A stretch of DNA of 64,000 bases, taken from the NCBI RefSeq assembly GCF_009651005.1, contig NZ_WHVW01000019.1, positions 1 through 64,000 of the forward strand, written 5' to 3'. Shown piece after piece: positions 35,805 to 47,876 of this stretch. Each line of letters starts with the position of its first letter. The stretch's first letter is position 1. The DNA comes from Sporosarcina obsidiansis (GTDB taxonomy: Bacteria > Bacillota > Bacilli > Bacillales_A > Planococcaceae). The notes beneath the pieces are model-generated. The model did no database searches. It saw only the letters and a program-made list of their open reading frames with translations, and had not been told where the DNA came from. The position numbers and the translations under genes were made by a program.

Positions 35805-36902
35805 ATGAAGAGACAGCGAATTGTTGTGAAAATTGGTAGTAGCTCTTTAACGAATGATAGTGGAGAAATTGACCAACTGAAATTTAATGATCATGTAGAT
35901 GCATTGGCTGCATTGAAAAATGCCGGTCATGAAGTCATTGTCGTCTCGTCTGGAGCTGTGGCGGCAGGATTTGCTCGACTGGGTTACCCTTCTCGACCTG
36001 TTACCATAAAAGGAAGACAAGCTGCTGCAGCGGTAGGGCAAAGTTTATTAATCCAGTCGTATATTGAGCGTTTCAGTGAGCATGGTGTCATACCAGCGCA
36101 AATTCTTCTGACGAGGCAAGACTTTGCGAACCGAGAGCGTTATCGAAATGCCTTTGCGGCTATGTCGGAGCTGTTGGAACGAGGAATCATGCCGATCATC
36201 AATGAGAACGATACCGTCGCCATTGATGAATTGACTTTTGGCGATAATGATATGCTATCTGCGTTAGTCAGTGGGTTTTTACATGCGGATCAATTAATTA
36301 TCTTGACAGACGTCAATGGGATTTACACGAGTAACCCTAGAAAAGATCCTGACGCTGTTCGTTTGACGGAGTTAGATGACATCACAGATGAACTCCTTGG
36401 AGGTACTGATGATCTTGGTTCGAAAGTGGGTACGGGCGGTATGCGGTCTAAGTTATTAGCTGCAAAAACGGCTCACACGTTAGCTGTTCCTGTTTTTATC
36501 GGTACAGGTACGGGTTCTTCTAAGTTATTAGATATTTTGCAAGGTAATGGTGACGGTACGTACATTTCTAGCCCGGTCGGCGGTGGGATTAATACCAAGC
36601 GTCAATGGATTGCGTTACATTCAGAATCGACCGGACGTTTATACGTTGATAAAGGAGCTGAAGCAGCGATTTTACACGACGGACGTAGTTTATTACCAGC
36701 AGGAGTATTTAAGGTTAACGGTAGCTTTGAAGTAGGAGAAGTTGTAGAGGTGTACGGTTTAGAAGGTTTAATCGGCAAAGGGGAAGTGACCTATTCATCG
36801 GAGCAGTTAAAGGAAACCATTGCTGAAAGAGGGAAGAGTCAAGAAGTGTTTACCCCAATGATGGAGGTAATTCATCGAGATCATTGGGTACAAATAAAAT
36901 AA
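35805..36902 (+). CDS. proB: Glutamate 5-kinase
   Basis: A 365-residue enzyme for the first step of proline synthesis. The amino-acid kinase domain opens [10 protein letters not shown] and contains [17 protein letters not shown] and [11 protein letters not shown]-terminal PUA domain follows (about 275-365, [14 protein letters not shown] onward). The ATG at 35805 is seven bases after AGGAG and gives the usual length; the ATG at 35799 is too close. It forms an operon with proA, 13 bases away. Confidence 0.96.
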   Translation: MKRQRIVVKIGSSSLTNDSGEIDQLKFNDHVDALAALKNAGHEVIVVSSGAVAAGFARLGYPSRPVTIKGRQAAAAVGQSLLIQSYIERFSEHGVIPAQILLTRQDFANRERYRNAFAAMSELLERGIMPIINENDTVAIDELTFGDNDMLSALVSGFLHADQLIILTDVNGIYTSNPRKDPDAVRLTELDDITDELLGGTDDLGSKVGTGGMRSKLLAAKTAHTLAVPVFIGTGTGSSKLLDILQGNGDGTYISSPVGGGINTKRQWIALHSESTGRLYVDKGAEAAILHDGRSLLPAGVFKVNGSFEVGEVVEVYGLEGLIGKGEVTYSSEQLKETIAERGKSQEVFTPMMEVIHRDHWVQIK

Positions 36903-36915
36903 AGGGGCGAATACA

Positions 36916-38160
36916 ATGAGTGAAATTAGACGTAAAGGGAAAGCGGCAAAAGAAGCGAGTTATCTATTAAACATGGCAACGACAGATGAAAAAAACGAAG
37001 CGCTACAATTAGTTGCTGATCAGCTGCTGGAAGAGCAAGAGCATCTTCTGGCAGAAAATAAAAAAGATATTGTGGAAGGTCGCAATAATGGTATAGAAGC
37101 AGCAGTTCTTGATCGTATACTGCTAACAAACGACCGAATTGAAGCGATGGCAGAGGGAGTTCGTTTACTGATTGATTTGAAAGATCCAATCGGTGAGACA
37201 CTTGAAGAAATAGAGAAGGAGAACGGCTTACATATTGTAAGAAAACGAGTGCCAATTGGTGTGATCGCCATGATTTATGAAGCGCGTCCGAATGTCACAA
37301 TCGATGCAGCATCATTAGCGCTAAAGACAGGAAATGCTGTGGTTTTACGTGGCAGTTCTTCTGCGAAATATTCCAATTTAGCGTTGTGGCGTGTGATTCA
37401 ACGTGGTTTGGAAAAGAGTTCTTTACCTGTTGATGCTGTTCAATTAATTGAAGATACTAGTCGTGAGACAGCTAAAGAATTGTTTACACTGAATGAGTAT
37501 TTGGATGTGTTAATCCCACGTGGTGGCGCTAAATTGATTCAGACGGTTATTCGTGAGTCGACGGTTCCTGTCATTGAAACAGGAGCTGGAAATTGTCACG
37601 TATTCATTGACGAATCAGCTGATCCTCAAATGGCAATCAATGTCGTCATTAACGCCAAAACGCATCGTCCATCTGTTTGTAATGCAATTGAGACTGTGAT
37701 CGTTGACAAAAACTGGCTACAACAATATGGAGAAAAGCTGATTGAAAGTTTACGTGAAAAGAATGTTCAGTTGTTGGGAGATGAAACTGTTCGTCAGCTG
37801 GATTCATCGATTGCTGAAGTAGAACGAGATGATTGGTCTAGCGAATTTCTCGACTTGACGTTACGAATAAAAACAGTTGAAAATATGCAACAAGCTCTCG
37901 AACATATTCAAGAATATAGTACAAAGCACTCCGAAGGTATCCTCACGCAAAATGATGAGCACGCAGAACAGTTTTTAAATAGTGTGGACGCAGCGGCTGT
38001 CTACTTGAATGCATCTACACGTTTTACAGATGGTTTTGAATTTGGTTATGGTGCAGAAATTGGAATTAGCACACAGAAACTCCATGCAAGAGGACCGATG
38101 GGCTTAGAAGCTTTAACTTCATCAAAATTTGTCATTACAGGTACTGGCCAAATTAGATAA
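36916..38160 (+). CDS. proA: Glutamate-5-semialdehyde dehydrogenase
   Basis: A 414-residue NADPH-dependent reductase that turns glutamyl phosphate into the semialdehyde for proline synthesis. Family segments: [20 protein letters not shown], split between residues about 117 and 137, [23 protein letters not shown], and the catalytic cysteine in [10 protein letters not shown]. The end [11 protein letters not shown]-like [20 protein letters not shown] is typical. AGGGGCG precedes the ATG. It shares the proline T-box with proB. Confidence 0.97.
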   Translation: MSEIRRKGKAAKEASYLLNMATTDEKNEALQLVADQLLEEQEHLLAENKKDIVEGRNNGIEAAVLDRILLTNDRIEAMAEGVRLLIDLKDPIGETLEEIEKENGLHIVRKRVPIGVIAMIYEARPNVTIDAASLALKTGNAVVLRGSSSAKYSNLALWRVIQRGLEKSSLPVDAVQLIEDTSRETAKELFTLNEYLDVLIPRGGAKLIQTVIRESTVPVIETGAGNCHVFIDESADPQMAINVVINAKTHRPSVCNAIETVIVDKNWLQQYGEKLIESLREKNVQLLGDETVRQLDSSIAEVERDDWSSEFLDLTLRIKTVENMQQALEHIQEYSTKHSEGILTQNDEHAEQFLNSVDAAAVYLNASTRFTDGFEFGYGAEIGISTQKLHARGPMGLEALTSSKFVITGTGQIR

Positions 38161-38179
38161 TATTCAGGAGGGTGTTACG

Positions 38180-39256
38180 ATGACAGCAAAGAACGATATC
38201 ACAATTAAATTGACTACGCAACCGAAAGAAAAGCCGGCATCGGACCAATTAGCGTTCGGAACAGTCTTCACGGACCATATGTTTGTGATGGATTATACGG
38301 AAGGTTCAGGATGGCATGATGCGCGTATCGTGCCGTACGAGCCTTTCCTATTGGATCCTGCGGCAATTGTATTGCACTATGGGCAAACGGTATTTGAAGG
38401 AATGAAAGCCTATGTAACCGCTGAAAAGGAAATCGTGTTGTTCCGCCCTGATGAAAATATGAAACGTTTAAACCGTTCTAACGAAAGATTGTGTATGCCG
38501 CGTTTTGACGAAGATTTTGTTTTGGAAGCATTAAAGGAATTGATATCGATAGATAAAGAGTGGATTCCCGATAGAGAAGGCACATCCTTATATATTCGTC
38601 CATTCATTTTTGCTACTCAACCCTATTTAGGTGTGGCTCCGTCCAAAACATATCGCCTGATGATTATTCTTTCACCAGTAGGAGCTTATTATAAAGAGGG
38701 GATGAATCCGGTCAAAATTGCAGTCGAATCGGAGTTTGTGCGTGCAGCGGTAGGTGGAACAGGTAGCGCCAAAACAGCAGGAAATTACGCAGGTGCCATG
38801 AAAGCTCAAGAGGTGGCAGAGGCTAGCGGGTATTCCCAAGTACTATGGTTGGATGCAAAAGAGCATCAATACATCGAAGAAGTTGGCGCGATGAATGTGT
38901 TCTTCAAGATTAATGGGGAAGTTATCACTCCAAGCTTGAATGGTAGTATTCTAGAAGGGATTACGCGGAAATCAGTTATTGAGTTGCTTCGTTCATGGGG
39001 TATTCCAGTCATTGAACGTAAAGTGTCCATTCAAGAAATCATGGATGCAAATGCACAGGGAACTCTTGAAGAAGCGTTTGGCACAGGTACGGCTGCTGTG
39101 ATTTCCCCAATGGGTGAATTATCATGGAACGGACAAAAATGTGAAATTAATAACAATCAAATTGGTGAATTGTCGTTGAAGTTATATGATACGATCACTG
39201 GCATTCAGACCGGTAAAGTACAGGACCCATTTAATTGGGTAATCAAAGTAGATTAA
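38180..39256 (+). CDS. ilvE: Branched-chain amino acid aminotransferase
   Basis: A 358-residue class IV PLP aminotransferase for the last step of valine, leucine and isoleucine synthesis. Conserved parts are LHYGQTVFEGMKAY, RPDENMKRLNRSNERLCMP split around residue 105, the GTGSAKTAGNYAG lysine loop and EEVGAMNVFF. The ATG at 38180 follows AGGAGGG 20 bases after proA. The gap suggests co-transcription with proBA, although proline is not its product. B. subtilis has two such enzymes; this one resembles YwaA/IlvK in length. Confidence 0.93.
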   Translation: MTAKNDITIKLTTQPKEKPASDQLAFGTVFTDHMFVMDYTEGSGWHDARIVPYEPFLLDPAAIVLHYGQTVFEGMKAYVTAEKEIVLFRPDENMKRLNRSNERLCMPRFDEDFVLEALKELISIDKEWIPDREGTSLYIRPFIFATQPYLGVAPSKTYRLMIILSPVGAYYKEGMNPVKIAVESEFVRAAVGGTGSAKTAGNYAGAMKAQEVAEASGYSQVLWLDAKEHQYIEEVGAMNVFFKINGEVITPSLNGSILEGITRKSVIELLRSWGIPVIERKVSIQEIMDANAQGTLEEAFGTGTAAVISPMGELSWNGQKCEINNNQIGELSLKLYDTITGIQTGKVQDPFNWVIKVD

Positions 39257-39272
39257 TCCAAAGTTTGTCCTG

Positions 39273-39566
39273 TATAAGTTGAATTAAACTTTTTACATCA
39301 TCAGAAATCCATGTTCTATCTGCTCAGTTGATTGGAGTGCAAGGCAACCTAAGTACGCCGCGTCCTGCGGCAATGGTTGCATGACTCACTTCGTGTGAGC
39401 CCGCGGTAAAACGACTCTGGGAGGATCAGCCCGACAGGTGAGACAACTTAGGGGAGCGTAGCGACCAAGTTGGCTCACCGCGGGCCCTCCAGAAAGCGTC
39501 CGCCTGGAACGGAAATCAACGGTACCAGGTGACTTATAGAATGCAGGTTTATTAATTCAACTTATA
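39273..39566 (+). mobile_element. MITE-like dispersed repeat, copy 2, with 15-bp terminal inverted repeats
   Basis: A 294-bp element with perfect 15-bp ends: TATAAGTTGAATTAA at 39273-39287 and TTAATTCAACTTATA at 39552-39566. The GC-rich centre shares long blocks with 28845-29165, such as CGCCGCGTCCTGCGG and TTCGTGTGAGCCCGCGG. It encodes nothing. No target duplication is obvious at the ends. It may be a small non-autonomous mobile element or a structured RNA region; function unknown. Confidence 0.6.
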
Positions 39567-39660
39567 TGAAAGAACGATAAATATCGAATGGTCCGTGACA
39601 AGTACGCTCCTGTGCAGTACACTGTTAACTGAATTCAGTTTATGCTGCCGGTGGATGTCA

Positions 39661-39703
39661 CAGATTTTTTAGAGGAGCTTTTAGAGCAGGCTAGAAAAAT
39701 CTG
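39661..39703 (+). promoter_or_regulatory. Hairpin upstream of the lipoprotein gene
   Basis: CAGATTTTT(T)AG pairs with CT(A)GAAAAATCTG across an 18-base loop, about 55 bases before the gene. A small palindrome ACTGAATTCAGT lies upstream at 39629. No T run follows, so it is not a plain terminator. Confidence 0.35.
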
Positions 39704-39758
39704 TACACCATTACGCCAAGGTATAATTGATTAGTTTTGATTGAAAGGAAGTTTCTTA

Positions 39759-40550
39759 ATGAACAAACGAATTTTCGTTCTTTTCCTGGCAGTAATTCTA
39801 TTAACAGTGGCAGGTTGCGGAAAAACATCTTCAGCACCGTCTAGTCCTGAAGATTTGCTACAGAAAGCTGATTTAGCGATGAAAGAGTTGAAGTCGGTAC
39901 ATTCTAGCATTGTGTTTGATGAAAGTAGTGTCACGTCCGAGCCTGTAGAACGCAGCAGTAAGAAGCTGCATATTCAATCCAATGTAGAGCTTGATCCTGT
40001 AAAAGTTTCGGAAGAAGTAGTCTTACAAATACCAAAACAACAGCCTAAAAACCTTCATATATTCCACCAAAATGAGCAAATGTCTATAAAAGAAGAGGGT
40101 GGCGATTGGCAGACGTTGACAAACGAGGAACGGAAAGAACTATTGGACGTCTGGGTGCCATTTACTGCTCCTGCAATGGATCTATCGCTGCTCGAACCTT
40201 TTGTAGAGGATGCTGAATTGGAGAAGATTGATTACGGCTATGCATTACAGTTTTCATTATCGCCTGCTCAATATCGACAATTTATGAAAGAGGTTGCGGT
40301 GAATAGTCCGATACCTGAACAATTCATCCACACACATACTGGATTTCCAGTCATCGATAAAATGGAACTAGAACTTACGGTGAATGAAAAAACATTTTTT
40401 GTTACAGGTTTGAAAATGTCCGCAAATGTCACTAGCTATTTTGATCGTGATTATATTCGCTACAAACAAAAATTGGATGCAACCTACAGTTACTTCAATG
40501 ACATTGATGCAATTCAAACGCCTGCTGGGGTTATCGACTTGTTGAAATGA
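39759..40550 (+). CDS. Lipoprotein of unknown function
   Basis: A 263-residue exported lipoprotein. The signal peptide is MNKRIFVLFLAVILLTVAGC, with lipobox TVAGC and acylation at C20. The mature part starts with a Ser/Pro linker and a helix EDLLQKADLAMKELKSVHS, followed by beta-rich sequence like the LolA/LppX fold in which such proteins hold a lipid or bind a partner. The family is not identified. The ATG at 39759 follows AAAGGAAG. A terminator shared with rarA follows at once. Confidence 0.8.
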   Translation: MNKRIFVLFLAVILLTVAGCGKTSSAPSSPEDLLQKADLAMKELKSVHSSIVFDESSVTSEPVERSSKKLHIQSNVELDPVKVSEEVVLQIPKQQPKNLHIFHQNEQMSIKEEGGDWQTLTNEERKELLDVWVPFTAPAMDLSLLEPFVEDAELEKIDYGYALQFSLSPAQYRQFMKEVAVNSPIPEQFIHTHTGFPVIDKMELELTVNEKTFFVTGLKMSANVTSYFDRDYIRYKQKLDATYSYFNDIDAIQTPAGVIDLLK

Positions 40551-40585
40551 AAAATCCACGATGGCCTCGGCTATCGTGGATTTTT
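40551..40585. terminator. Bidirectional terminator between the lipoprotein gene and rarA
   Basis: AAAATCCACGAT pairs with ATCGTGGATTTTT around an inner GC-CTCG-GC loop. A and T runs on both sides serve both convergent genes; the rarA stop lies inside it. Confidence 0.85.
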
Positions 40586-41866
40586 ATTTCCTTTAAAAGA
40601 AAGCAAACGCTTATATATAGCTGCCATTCTCGTTTCGTCCCCTGCTTCTACAGGAGAATAAAACTCAACGTTTGCTAGGGTGTCAGGTAAATATTGCTGG
40701 TCTGTCCAGCCGCCAAAAGATCCAACTGGCGTATCATGCGGGTACACATACCCTCCATGTCCTAACTGTGCAGCTCCGTTATAATGGGTATCACGTAAAT
40801 GCAGCGGAATCTCACCTGTTGGCTGCTCGTGAAGGACTTTCGTTGCGGCATCAATCGCCCTGTATGCGGAGTTGGATTTTGAGGCTAAACACATCTCCAC
40901 AGTTGCTACAGACAATGGAATACGTGCTTCCGGCATACCTAAGCGTAAAGCGGCATCTGTTGCAGCGACGACATGGGCCCCTACATCTGGAGCTGCTAAC
41001 CCAATATCTTCATAACTCATAACAAGCAATCTTCTCGTAACAGCGGTTAAATCACCAATTTCCAGTAATTGCGCTAAATAATAAAGTGCAGCATTGACAT
41101 CACTGCCTCGTACACTTTTTTGAAGAGCAGATAACAGGTTATAATGGTGTGAGCCTTTCTTGTCACCTAGTAAACTAATTCGTTGCAGAAGTTGCTGTAA
41201 TAGCTCATCCCCAACAATAATTTGGCCGTTTTCCTCGTCGCTAGCAGCAAGTAAAGATTCCAGGAATGTCAATGCTTTACGGGCATCTCCATTTACGCTT
41301 TCTGCAATTTTACTAAGCTGTTCGGTCGTAATGAGGATATTTTCTTGACCAAGACCTTTCTTCGTATCTTCTAACGTTCGTTCTAATAAATTTAGCAAAT
41401 CTGTCGGTTGTAGCCGTTTCAATTGCACAATTTCACCGCATCGAGATCGAATCGCGGGGTTGACATCATGAAAAGGATTCTCCGTCGTAGCGCCAATGAG
41501 CACGATCGCCCCACTTTCTACATGTGGGAGCAGCGTATCTTGCTGTAATTTATTGAAACGATGAATTTCATCTAAAAACAATAGAACTTTGCCAGTCATT
41601 CTAGCTTCTTTCACGACGTCTTCCACATCTTTTTTTCCAGCCACTGTCGCATTCAACGCAATAAAAGGTAGTTTAGAAGTTCCAGCGATAGCGTATGCAA
41701 GAGAGGTCTTACCAATTCCAGGTTCACCATACAATAAAAGAGACGGAACATGTCCGTTTTTAATCATCCGATATAAAGGAGTATCATTCCCAATTACGTG
41801 ATCTTGACCAATCACTTCATCGATTGATTCGGGTCGCATGCGGAAGGCTAAAGGTTCATTATGCAT
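40571..41866 (-). CDS. rarA: Replication-associated recombination protein RarA (MgsA)
   Basis: A 431-residue AAA+ ATPase related to clamp loaders that acts at stalled forks. Walker A is GEPGIGKT at 47-54, Walker B DEIH at 99-102, and AIRSRCGEIV is the arginine-finger region. The C-terminal MgsA tetramerisation domain starts near residue 250 (KSVRGSDVNAALYYLAQLLE). Length is normal. It is divergent from cymR, with about 125 bases between. Confidence 0.95.
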   Translation of the reverse strand: MHNEPLAFRMRPESIDEVIGQDHVIGNDTPLYRMIKNGHVPSLLLYGEPGIGKTSLAYAIAGTSKLPFIALNATVAGKKDVEDVVKEARMTGKVLLFLDEIHRFNKLQQDTLLPHVESGAIVLIGATTENPFHDVNPAIRSRCGEIVQLKRLQPTDLLNLLERTLEDTKKGLGQENILITTEQLSKIAESVNGDARKALTFLESLLAASDEENGQIIVGDELLQQLLQRISLLGDKKGSHHYNLLSALQKSVRGSDVNAALYYLAQLLEIGDLTAVTRRLLVMSYEDIGLAAPDVGAHVVAATDAALRLGMPEARIPLSVATVEMCLASKSNSAYRAIDAATKVLHEQPTGEIPLHLRDTHYNGAAQLGHGGYVYPHDTPVGSFGGWTDQQYLPDTLANVEFYSPVEAGDETRMAAIYKRLLSFKGNKNPR

Positions 41867-41950
41867 TTATATCATTCCTTCGTACATTTGTTCCTTCATT
41901 ATAGCGCAAAATGGTATTGAAGTCATTTCGAAGAACGAACGCTATAATTA

Positions 41951-41959
41951 TGCTATACT
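41951..41959 (+). promoter_or_regulatory. Extended -10 promoter of cymR
   Basis: TGC followed by TATACT (41954-41959) forms an extended -10; a second TATAAT at 41943 overlaps the region. No strong -35 is present. The start would be near 41966, 28 bases before the cymR ATG. Confidence 0.5.
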
Positions 41960-41993
41960 AATTTCAGCAATTTTAGTAAAGGACGATGCCAAT

Positions 41994-42413
41994 ATGAAAA
42001 TTTCAACTAAAGGACGATATGGACTAACGGTAATAGTAGAATTAGGACGAAAATACGGAGAAGGCCCTGTGCCGTTGCGGAAAATCGCAGAAGAACAAAA
42101 TTTATCGGAGGCGTATTTGGAGCAATTAATTCCTCCTTTACGCAATAGTGGTCTTGTCAAGAGTATACGTGGAGCGTATGGAGGCTATAAATTAGCCAAA
42201 GACCCATCTCAAATTACAGCAGGAGATATCATTCGACTGCTTGAGGGACCCATTCAGTTAGTTGAAGGCTTAGAAGATGTCGATATCCCTCAACGAGAAT
42301 TATGGAAACGAATAGGAGACGCAATTCGTGGAGTGTTGGATCATACAACGATTAAAGATTTGATTGAGATTGAAGATACACCATCTCAAGATGAATACAT
42401 GTTCTATATTTAA
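41994..42413 (+). CDS. cymR: Rrf2-family cysteine metabolism repressor CymR
   Basis: A 139-residue winged-helix repressor opening MKISTKGRYGLTVIVELGRK, with the recognition helix in LSEAYLEQLIPPLRNSGLV and the wing in SIRGAYGGYKLA. It lacks the three clustered cysteines of IscR, as expected for CymR, which works with cysteine synthase CysK to repress sulfur uptake genes. The ATG at 41994 follows AAAGGACG; longer upstream frames are excluded. It is followed 13 bases later by iscS, the usual order. Confidence 0.93.
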   Translation: MKISTKGRYGLTVIVELGRKYGEGPVPLRKIAEEQNLSEAYLEQLIPPLRNSGLVKSIRGAYGGYKLAKDPSQITAGDIIRLLEGPIQLVEGLEDVDIPQRELWKRIGDAIRGVLDHTTIKDLIEIEDTPSQDEYMFYI

Positions 42414-42426
42414 AGGAGTTTACCAG

Positions 42427-44716
<2,290 letters not shown>

Positions 44717-44728
44717 GGAGCTAGTGAG

Positions 44729-45397
44729 ATGACAATTCAAAATGAAGCCATTAAAGAAATGCAAGAAGGTAATTATGAAAAAGCAGTGGAATTGTTTATG
44801 AAAGCAATTGATGAGAACCCTGAAGATGCAACAGGTTATATAAATATAGGTAATATTTTCGCCTCTCTCGGAGATGCTGAGCATGCGGAGCCTTTTTTTC
44901 AAAAGGCATTGACCCTTGACGAAAAGGCAGGTACTGCATTTTACGGATTGGCCAATCTTTACTACAATCAAGAGCGCTTTGAAGAAGCAGCTAAGCTATA
45001 TGAGAAGGCGATCCAAACTGGTTTAGAGTCTGCAGATGCTTTCTTCATGTTGGGCAAGAGTATGGAACAGGCAGGAAGCGATCGATTGGCATTGCCTTAC
45101 TTGCAGCGAGCTGTTGAATTAGATGAAGAGGATCAAGAGATATTACTTGCTTATGGAATTTTATTGGCGAAACTGGAACTATTCCAAGAAGCACAACCTA
45201 TTTTCGAATCTATTTTGCAATTAGAACCAGAACATGCGGATGCCCACTATAATTTAGGTGTGTTATTCGCAGTCTCTACTGAAGACAAAGAGCGCGCGTT
45301 ATCTCATTTGGAACAAGCTTTTACAATTGAGCCTGAACATACACAAGCGCGTTATATATATGACATGATCCAACTTGGCAACGAACAAGGCGAATAA
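44729..45397 (+). CDS. yrrB: TPR repeat protein (YrrB)
   Basis: A 222-residue protein built of about six tetratricopeptide repeats, for example GNYEKAVELFMKAIDENPED and ERFEEAAKLYEKAIQTG. Such proteins are protein-binding scaffolds. B. subtilis YrrB lies in the same place between mnmA and recD2; its partner is unknown. It starts 12 bases after mnmA behind GAGGAG, so it belongs to the same operon. Confidence 0.9.
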   Translation: MTIQNEAIKEMQEGNYEKAVELFMKAIDENPEDATGYINIGNIFASLGDAEHAEPFFQKALTLDEKAGTAFYGLANLYYNQERFEEAAKLYEKAIQTGLESADAFFMLGKSMEQAGSDRLALPYLQRAVELDEEDQEILLAYGILLAKLELFQEAQPIFESILQLEPEHADAHYNLGVLFAVSTEDKERALSHLEQAFTIEPEHTQARYIYDMIQLGNEQGE

Positions 45398-45421
45398 GAG
45401 TAAAAGAGGGGGTCCCTGGTG

Positions 45422-47845
45422 ATGAATGAATCTGAACAGTATGTAATTGGAAAACCAATTGTAACGATTTTTCATAATGCCACCAATCTATTCTCGATCG
45501 TGAAAATGAAAATCACGTCGACGAATACGGACTATAGCGAAAGAGAAATTGTCATTAAAGGTTCGTTCCCTCCCTTGCTAGCTGAAGAGGATTATAAATT
45601 CACAGGCCGAATGATCAATCACCCAGTTCATGGTCAGCAATTTGATGTCCATACGTTTTCAAAGGAGTTACCTGCAACGGAAGCAGGGCTCATCCATTAT
45701 TTGTCGGGTGACTTATTTCCTGGTATAGGGAAGAAGACTGCAGGCGAAATCGTAAAGGTGCTAGGGAATAACGTCATTCAGAAAATATTGGAAGATCGTT
45801 CCGTACTCGATCAAATCCCTCGTTTGACGGATGAACGGAAAGATACGCTTGTAGCCGTTTTACAAGAAAATCTAGGTCTTGAACGGACGATGGTTCAACT
45901 GAATGAATGGGGTTTTGGCCCTCAAATAGCGATGAGAATCTATCAGGCGTATCAAGACGATGCCATTACTATATTAACGGAGAATCCGTATCGGCTAATA
46001 AAAGAGATAGAAGGCATAGGTTTCCAGCGTGCCGATGATCTTGCAAAACAATTAGGATTGGTAGGCGATCATCCTGCACGAATTAAAGCTGCTGTTTATT
46101 ATAGTATACATAGTGAAGTGCAATCTTCAGGCCATGTCTATCTAGAAGCCGAAGCCGTTTTACCGCAAGCTAAGCAACTATTAGAAACCAGTCAGCCTCA
46201 TGTAATTCCTTACGAATCCATCTCAACTGCAGTCATCGAATTGGTTGAGGAAGGTACGCTATCAGCGGAAAAGCAAAGACTTTACTTGCCTTCCCTCTAT
46301 TTTTCTGAAATTGGTATTGCCACGAAAATAAATCGAATTTTGGAAAATGAAGTCGATACACAGTTCCCAGCTTCAGAGATCAGAAAGGCAATTGGTGAAA
46401 TTGAAGAACGTTTAGGGGTGGAATATGCGGAAACGCAAGTGGAAGCTATCGAACGAGCGTTGCATTCTTCATTGCTCGTACTGACAGGTGGACCAGGAAC
46501 AGGAAAAACGACAGTCATTAGAGGTCTAGTTGAAGTGTACGCTGAATTGCATGGTGTATCCCTTGATCTAGAAGAGTATGCTCGTAAGAAAGAGACATTC
46601 CCAATTATTTTAGCAGCGCCAACTGGACGAGCTGCTAAACGGATGTCAGAATCAACGGGCTTGCCTGCGATGACAATCCATCGCCTACTTGGTTTTACTG
46701 GTCAGGAATCCGAAGAAGAGACCGAGCGTGAAGTAGAAGGCAATCTTATTATTATCGATGAAACGTCCATGGTGGATACATGGCTCATGCATCAATTGTT
46801 AAAGGCTGTTCGTGATGATGCACAACTTTTATTTGTGGGAGATCAGGATCAGCTTCCTTCAGTCGGACCAGGCCAAGTGTTGCATGATTTTATGACTTCG
46901 GGTAAGATCCCTGTCGTGGAACTGACCGATATTTTCCGTCAAAGTGAAGGATCTACCATTATTGAAATGGCCCATATGATTAAGCAGAAGAAGTGGTCCA
47001 TGGATGTAACGAAAAAGACATCTGATCGGTCTTTTATCAGAGCGTCAGGTGAGCAAATTTTACCTGCTGTGAAACAAATCATACAAAATGCCACTTCAAA
47101 AGGACATTCCATAAAGGACATTCAAGTGCTGGCACCAATGTACAAAGGTCCAGCAGGCATTGATGGCTTAAATAAGATGATTCAAGAAATTACGAATCCG
47201 CCTGCAGAAGGAAGAAAAGAGATGGTCTTCGGTGAAACAACGTATCGGGTAGGAGATAAAGTGTTGCAACTAGTGAATCAGCCTGAGAGTAATGTATTTA
47301 ATGGAGATATGGGAGAAGTTGTCGCGATTTTGTTGGCGAAAGAAACGGTTGATAAAAAAGCACAGCTAGTTGTTTCATATGACGGTAATGAAGTAAGTTA
47401 TGAACGAAGTGATTTGAATCAAATTACGTTAGCTTATTGTTGTTCAATCCATAAATCTCAAGGCAGCGAGTTTCCGATTGTCGTCATGCCGATCGTCCGA
47501 AGTCAACGCAAGATGCTTAGGCGTAATCTTCTATATACAGGTATTACGAGAGCTAAAAATTTCCTGATTTTATGTGGTGAGGCGGAAGAGTTTAAGGCGG
47601 GTATTGAGCGATCAGACGAAACAGAACGTCAAACGACTCTGAAGGAACGGATTGCGGGTAGTATGGATACGGTAGAAGAAATAGAAGCTTTAGTTGCAGA
47701 AGATTCCGTAGAATCACAACAGCCAATCCAACAAGTCGAAGACACGACACCTGCAAAATTAACGATGGAAAATTTCAGTCAAATAGATCCAATGATCGGT
47801 ATGGCTACTTTGTCTCCTATTGACTTTCTAGAGGTGACGGATTGA
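45422..47845 (+). CDS. recD2: ATP-dependent 5'-3' DNA helicase RecD2
   Basis: An 807-residue helicase without RecB/RecC partners, involved in repair and fork maintenance. The long N-terminal region holds helix-hairpin-helix repeats (GIGKKTAGEIVKVLG, LIKEIEGIGFQRADDLAKQL). The superfamily 1 core has Walker A GGPGTGKTT near 356, IIDETSMVDTWL, and the late motif CSIHKSQGSEFP. The ATG at 45422 is nine bases after AGAGGGGG; a GTG at 45419 could serve as well. The C-terminal 60 residues are acidic and variable. Confidence 0.94.
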   Translation: MNESEQYVIGKPIVTIFHNATNLFSIVKMKITSTNTDYSEREIVIKGSFPPLLAEEDYKFTGRMINHPVHGQQFDVHTFSKELPATEAGLIHYLSGDLFPGIGKKTAGEIVKVLGNNVIQKILEDRSVLDQIPRLTDERKDTLVAVLQENLGLERTMVQLNEWGFGPQIAMRIYQAYQDDAITILTENPYRLIKEIEGIGFQRADDLAKQLGLVGDHPARIKAAVYYSIHSEVQSSGHVYLEAEAVLPQAKQLLETSQPHVIPYESISTAVIELVEEGTLSAEKQRLYLPSLYFSEIGIATKINRILENEVDTQFPASEIRKAIGEIEERLGVEYAETQVEAIERALHSSLLVLTGGPGTGKTTVIRGLVEVYAELHGVSLDLEEYARKKETFPIILAAPTGRAAKRMSESTGLPAMTIHRLLGFTGQESEEETEREVEGNLIIIDETSMVDTWLMHQLLKAVRDDAQLLFVGDQDQLPSVGPGQVLHDFMTSGKIPVVELTDIFRQSEGSTIIEMAHMIKQKKWSMDVTKKTSDRSFIRASGEQILPAVKQIIQNATSKGHSIKDIQVLAPMYKGPAGIDGLNKMIQEITNPPAEGRKEMVFGETTYRVGDKVLQLVNQPESNVFNGDMGEVVAILLAKETVDKKAQLVVSYDGNEVSYERSDLNQITLAYCCSIHKSQGSEFPIVVMPIVRSQRKMLRRNLLYTGITRAKNFLILCGEAEEFKAGIERSDETERQTTLKERIAGSMDTVEEIEALVAEDSVESQQPIQQVEDTTPAKLTMENFSQIDPMIGMATLSPIDFLEVTD

Positions 47846-47870
47846 CAAAGCAGTTGAACTTTCCTATAAT
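47842..47870 (+). promoter_or_regulatory. Consensus promoter of the alaS leader
   Basis: TTGACA at 47842-47847 and TATAAT at 47865-47870 are both perfect hexamers with the ideal 17-base spacing. The -35 overlaps the recD2 stop codon. Confidence 0.92.
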
Positions 47871-47876
47871 TCGTTT

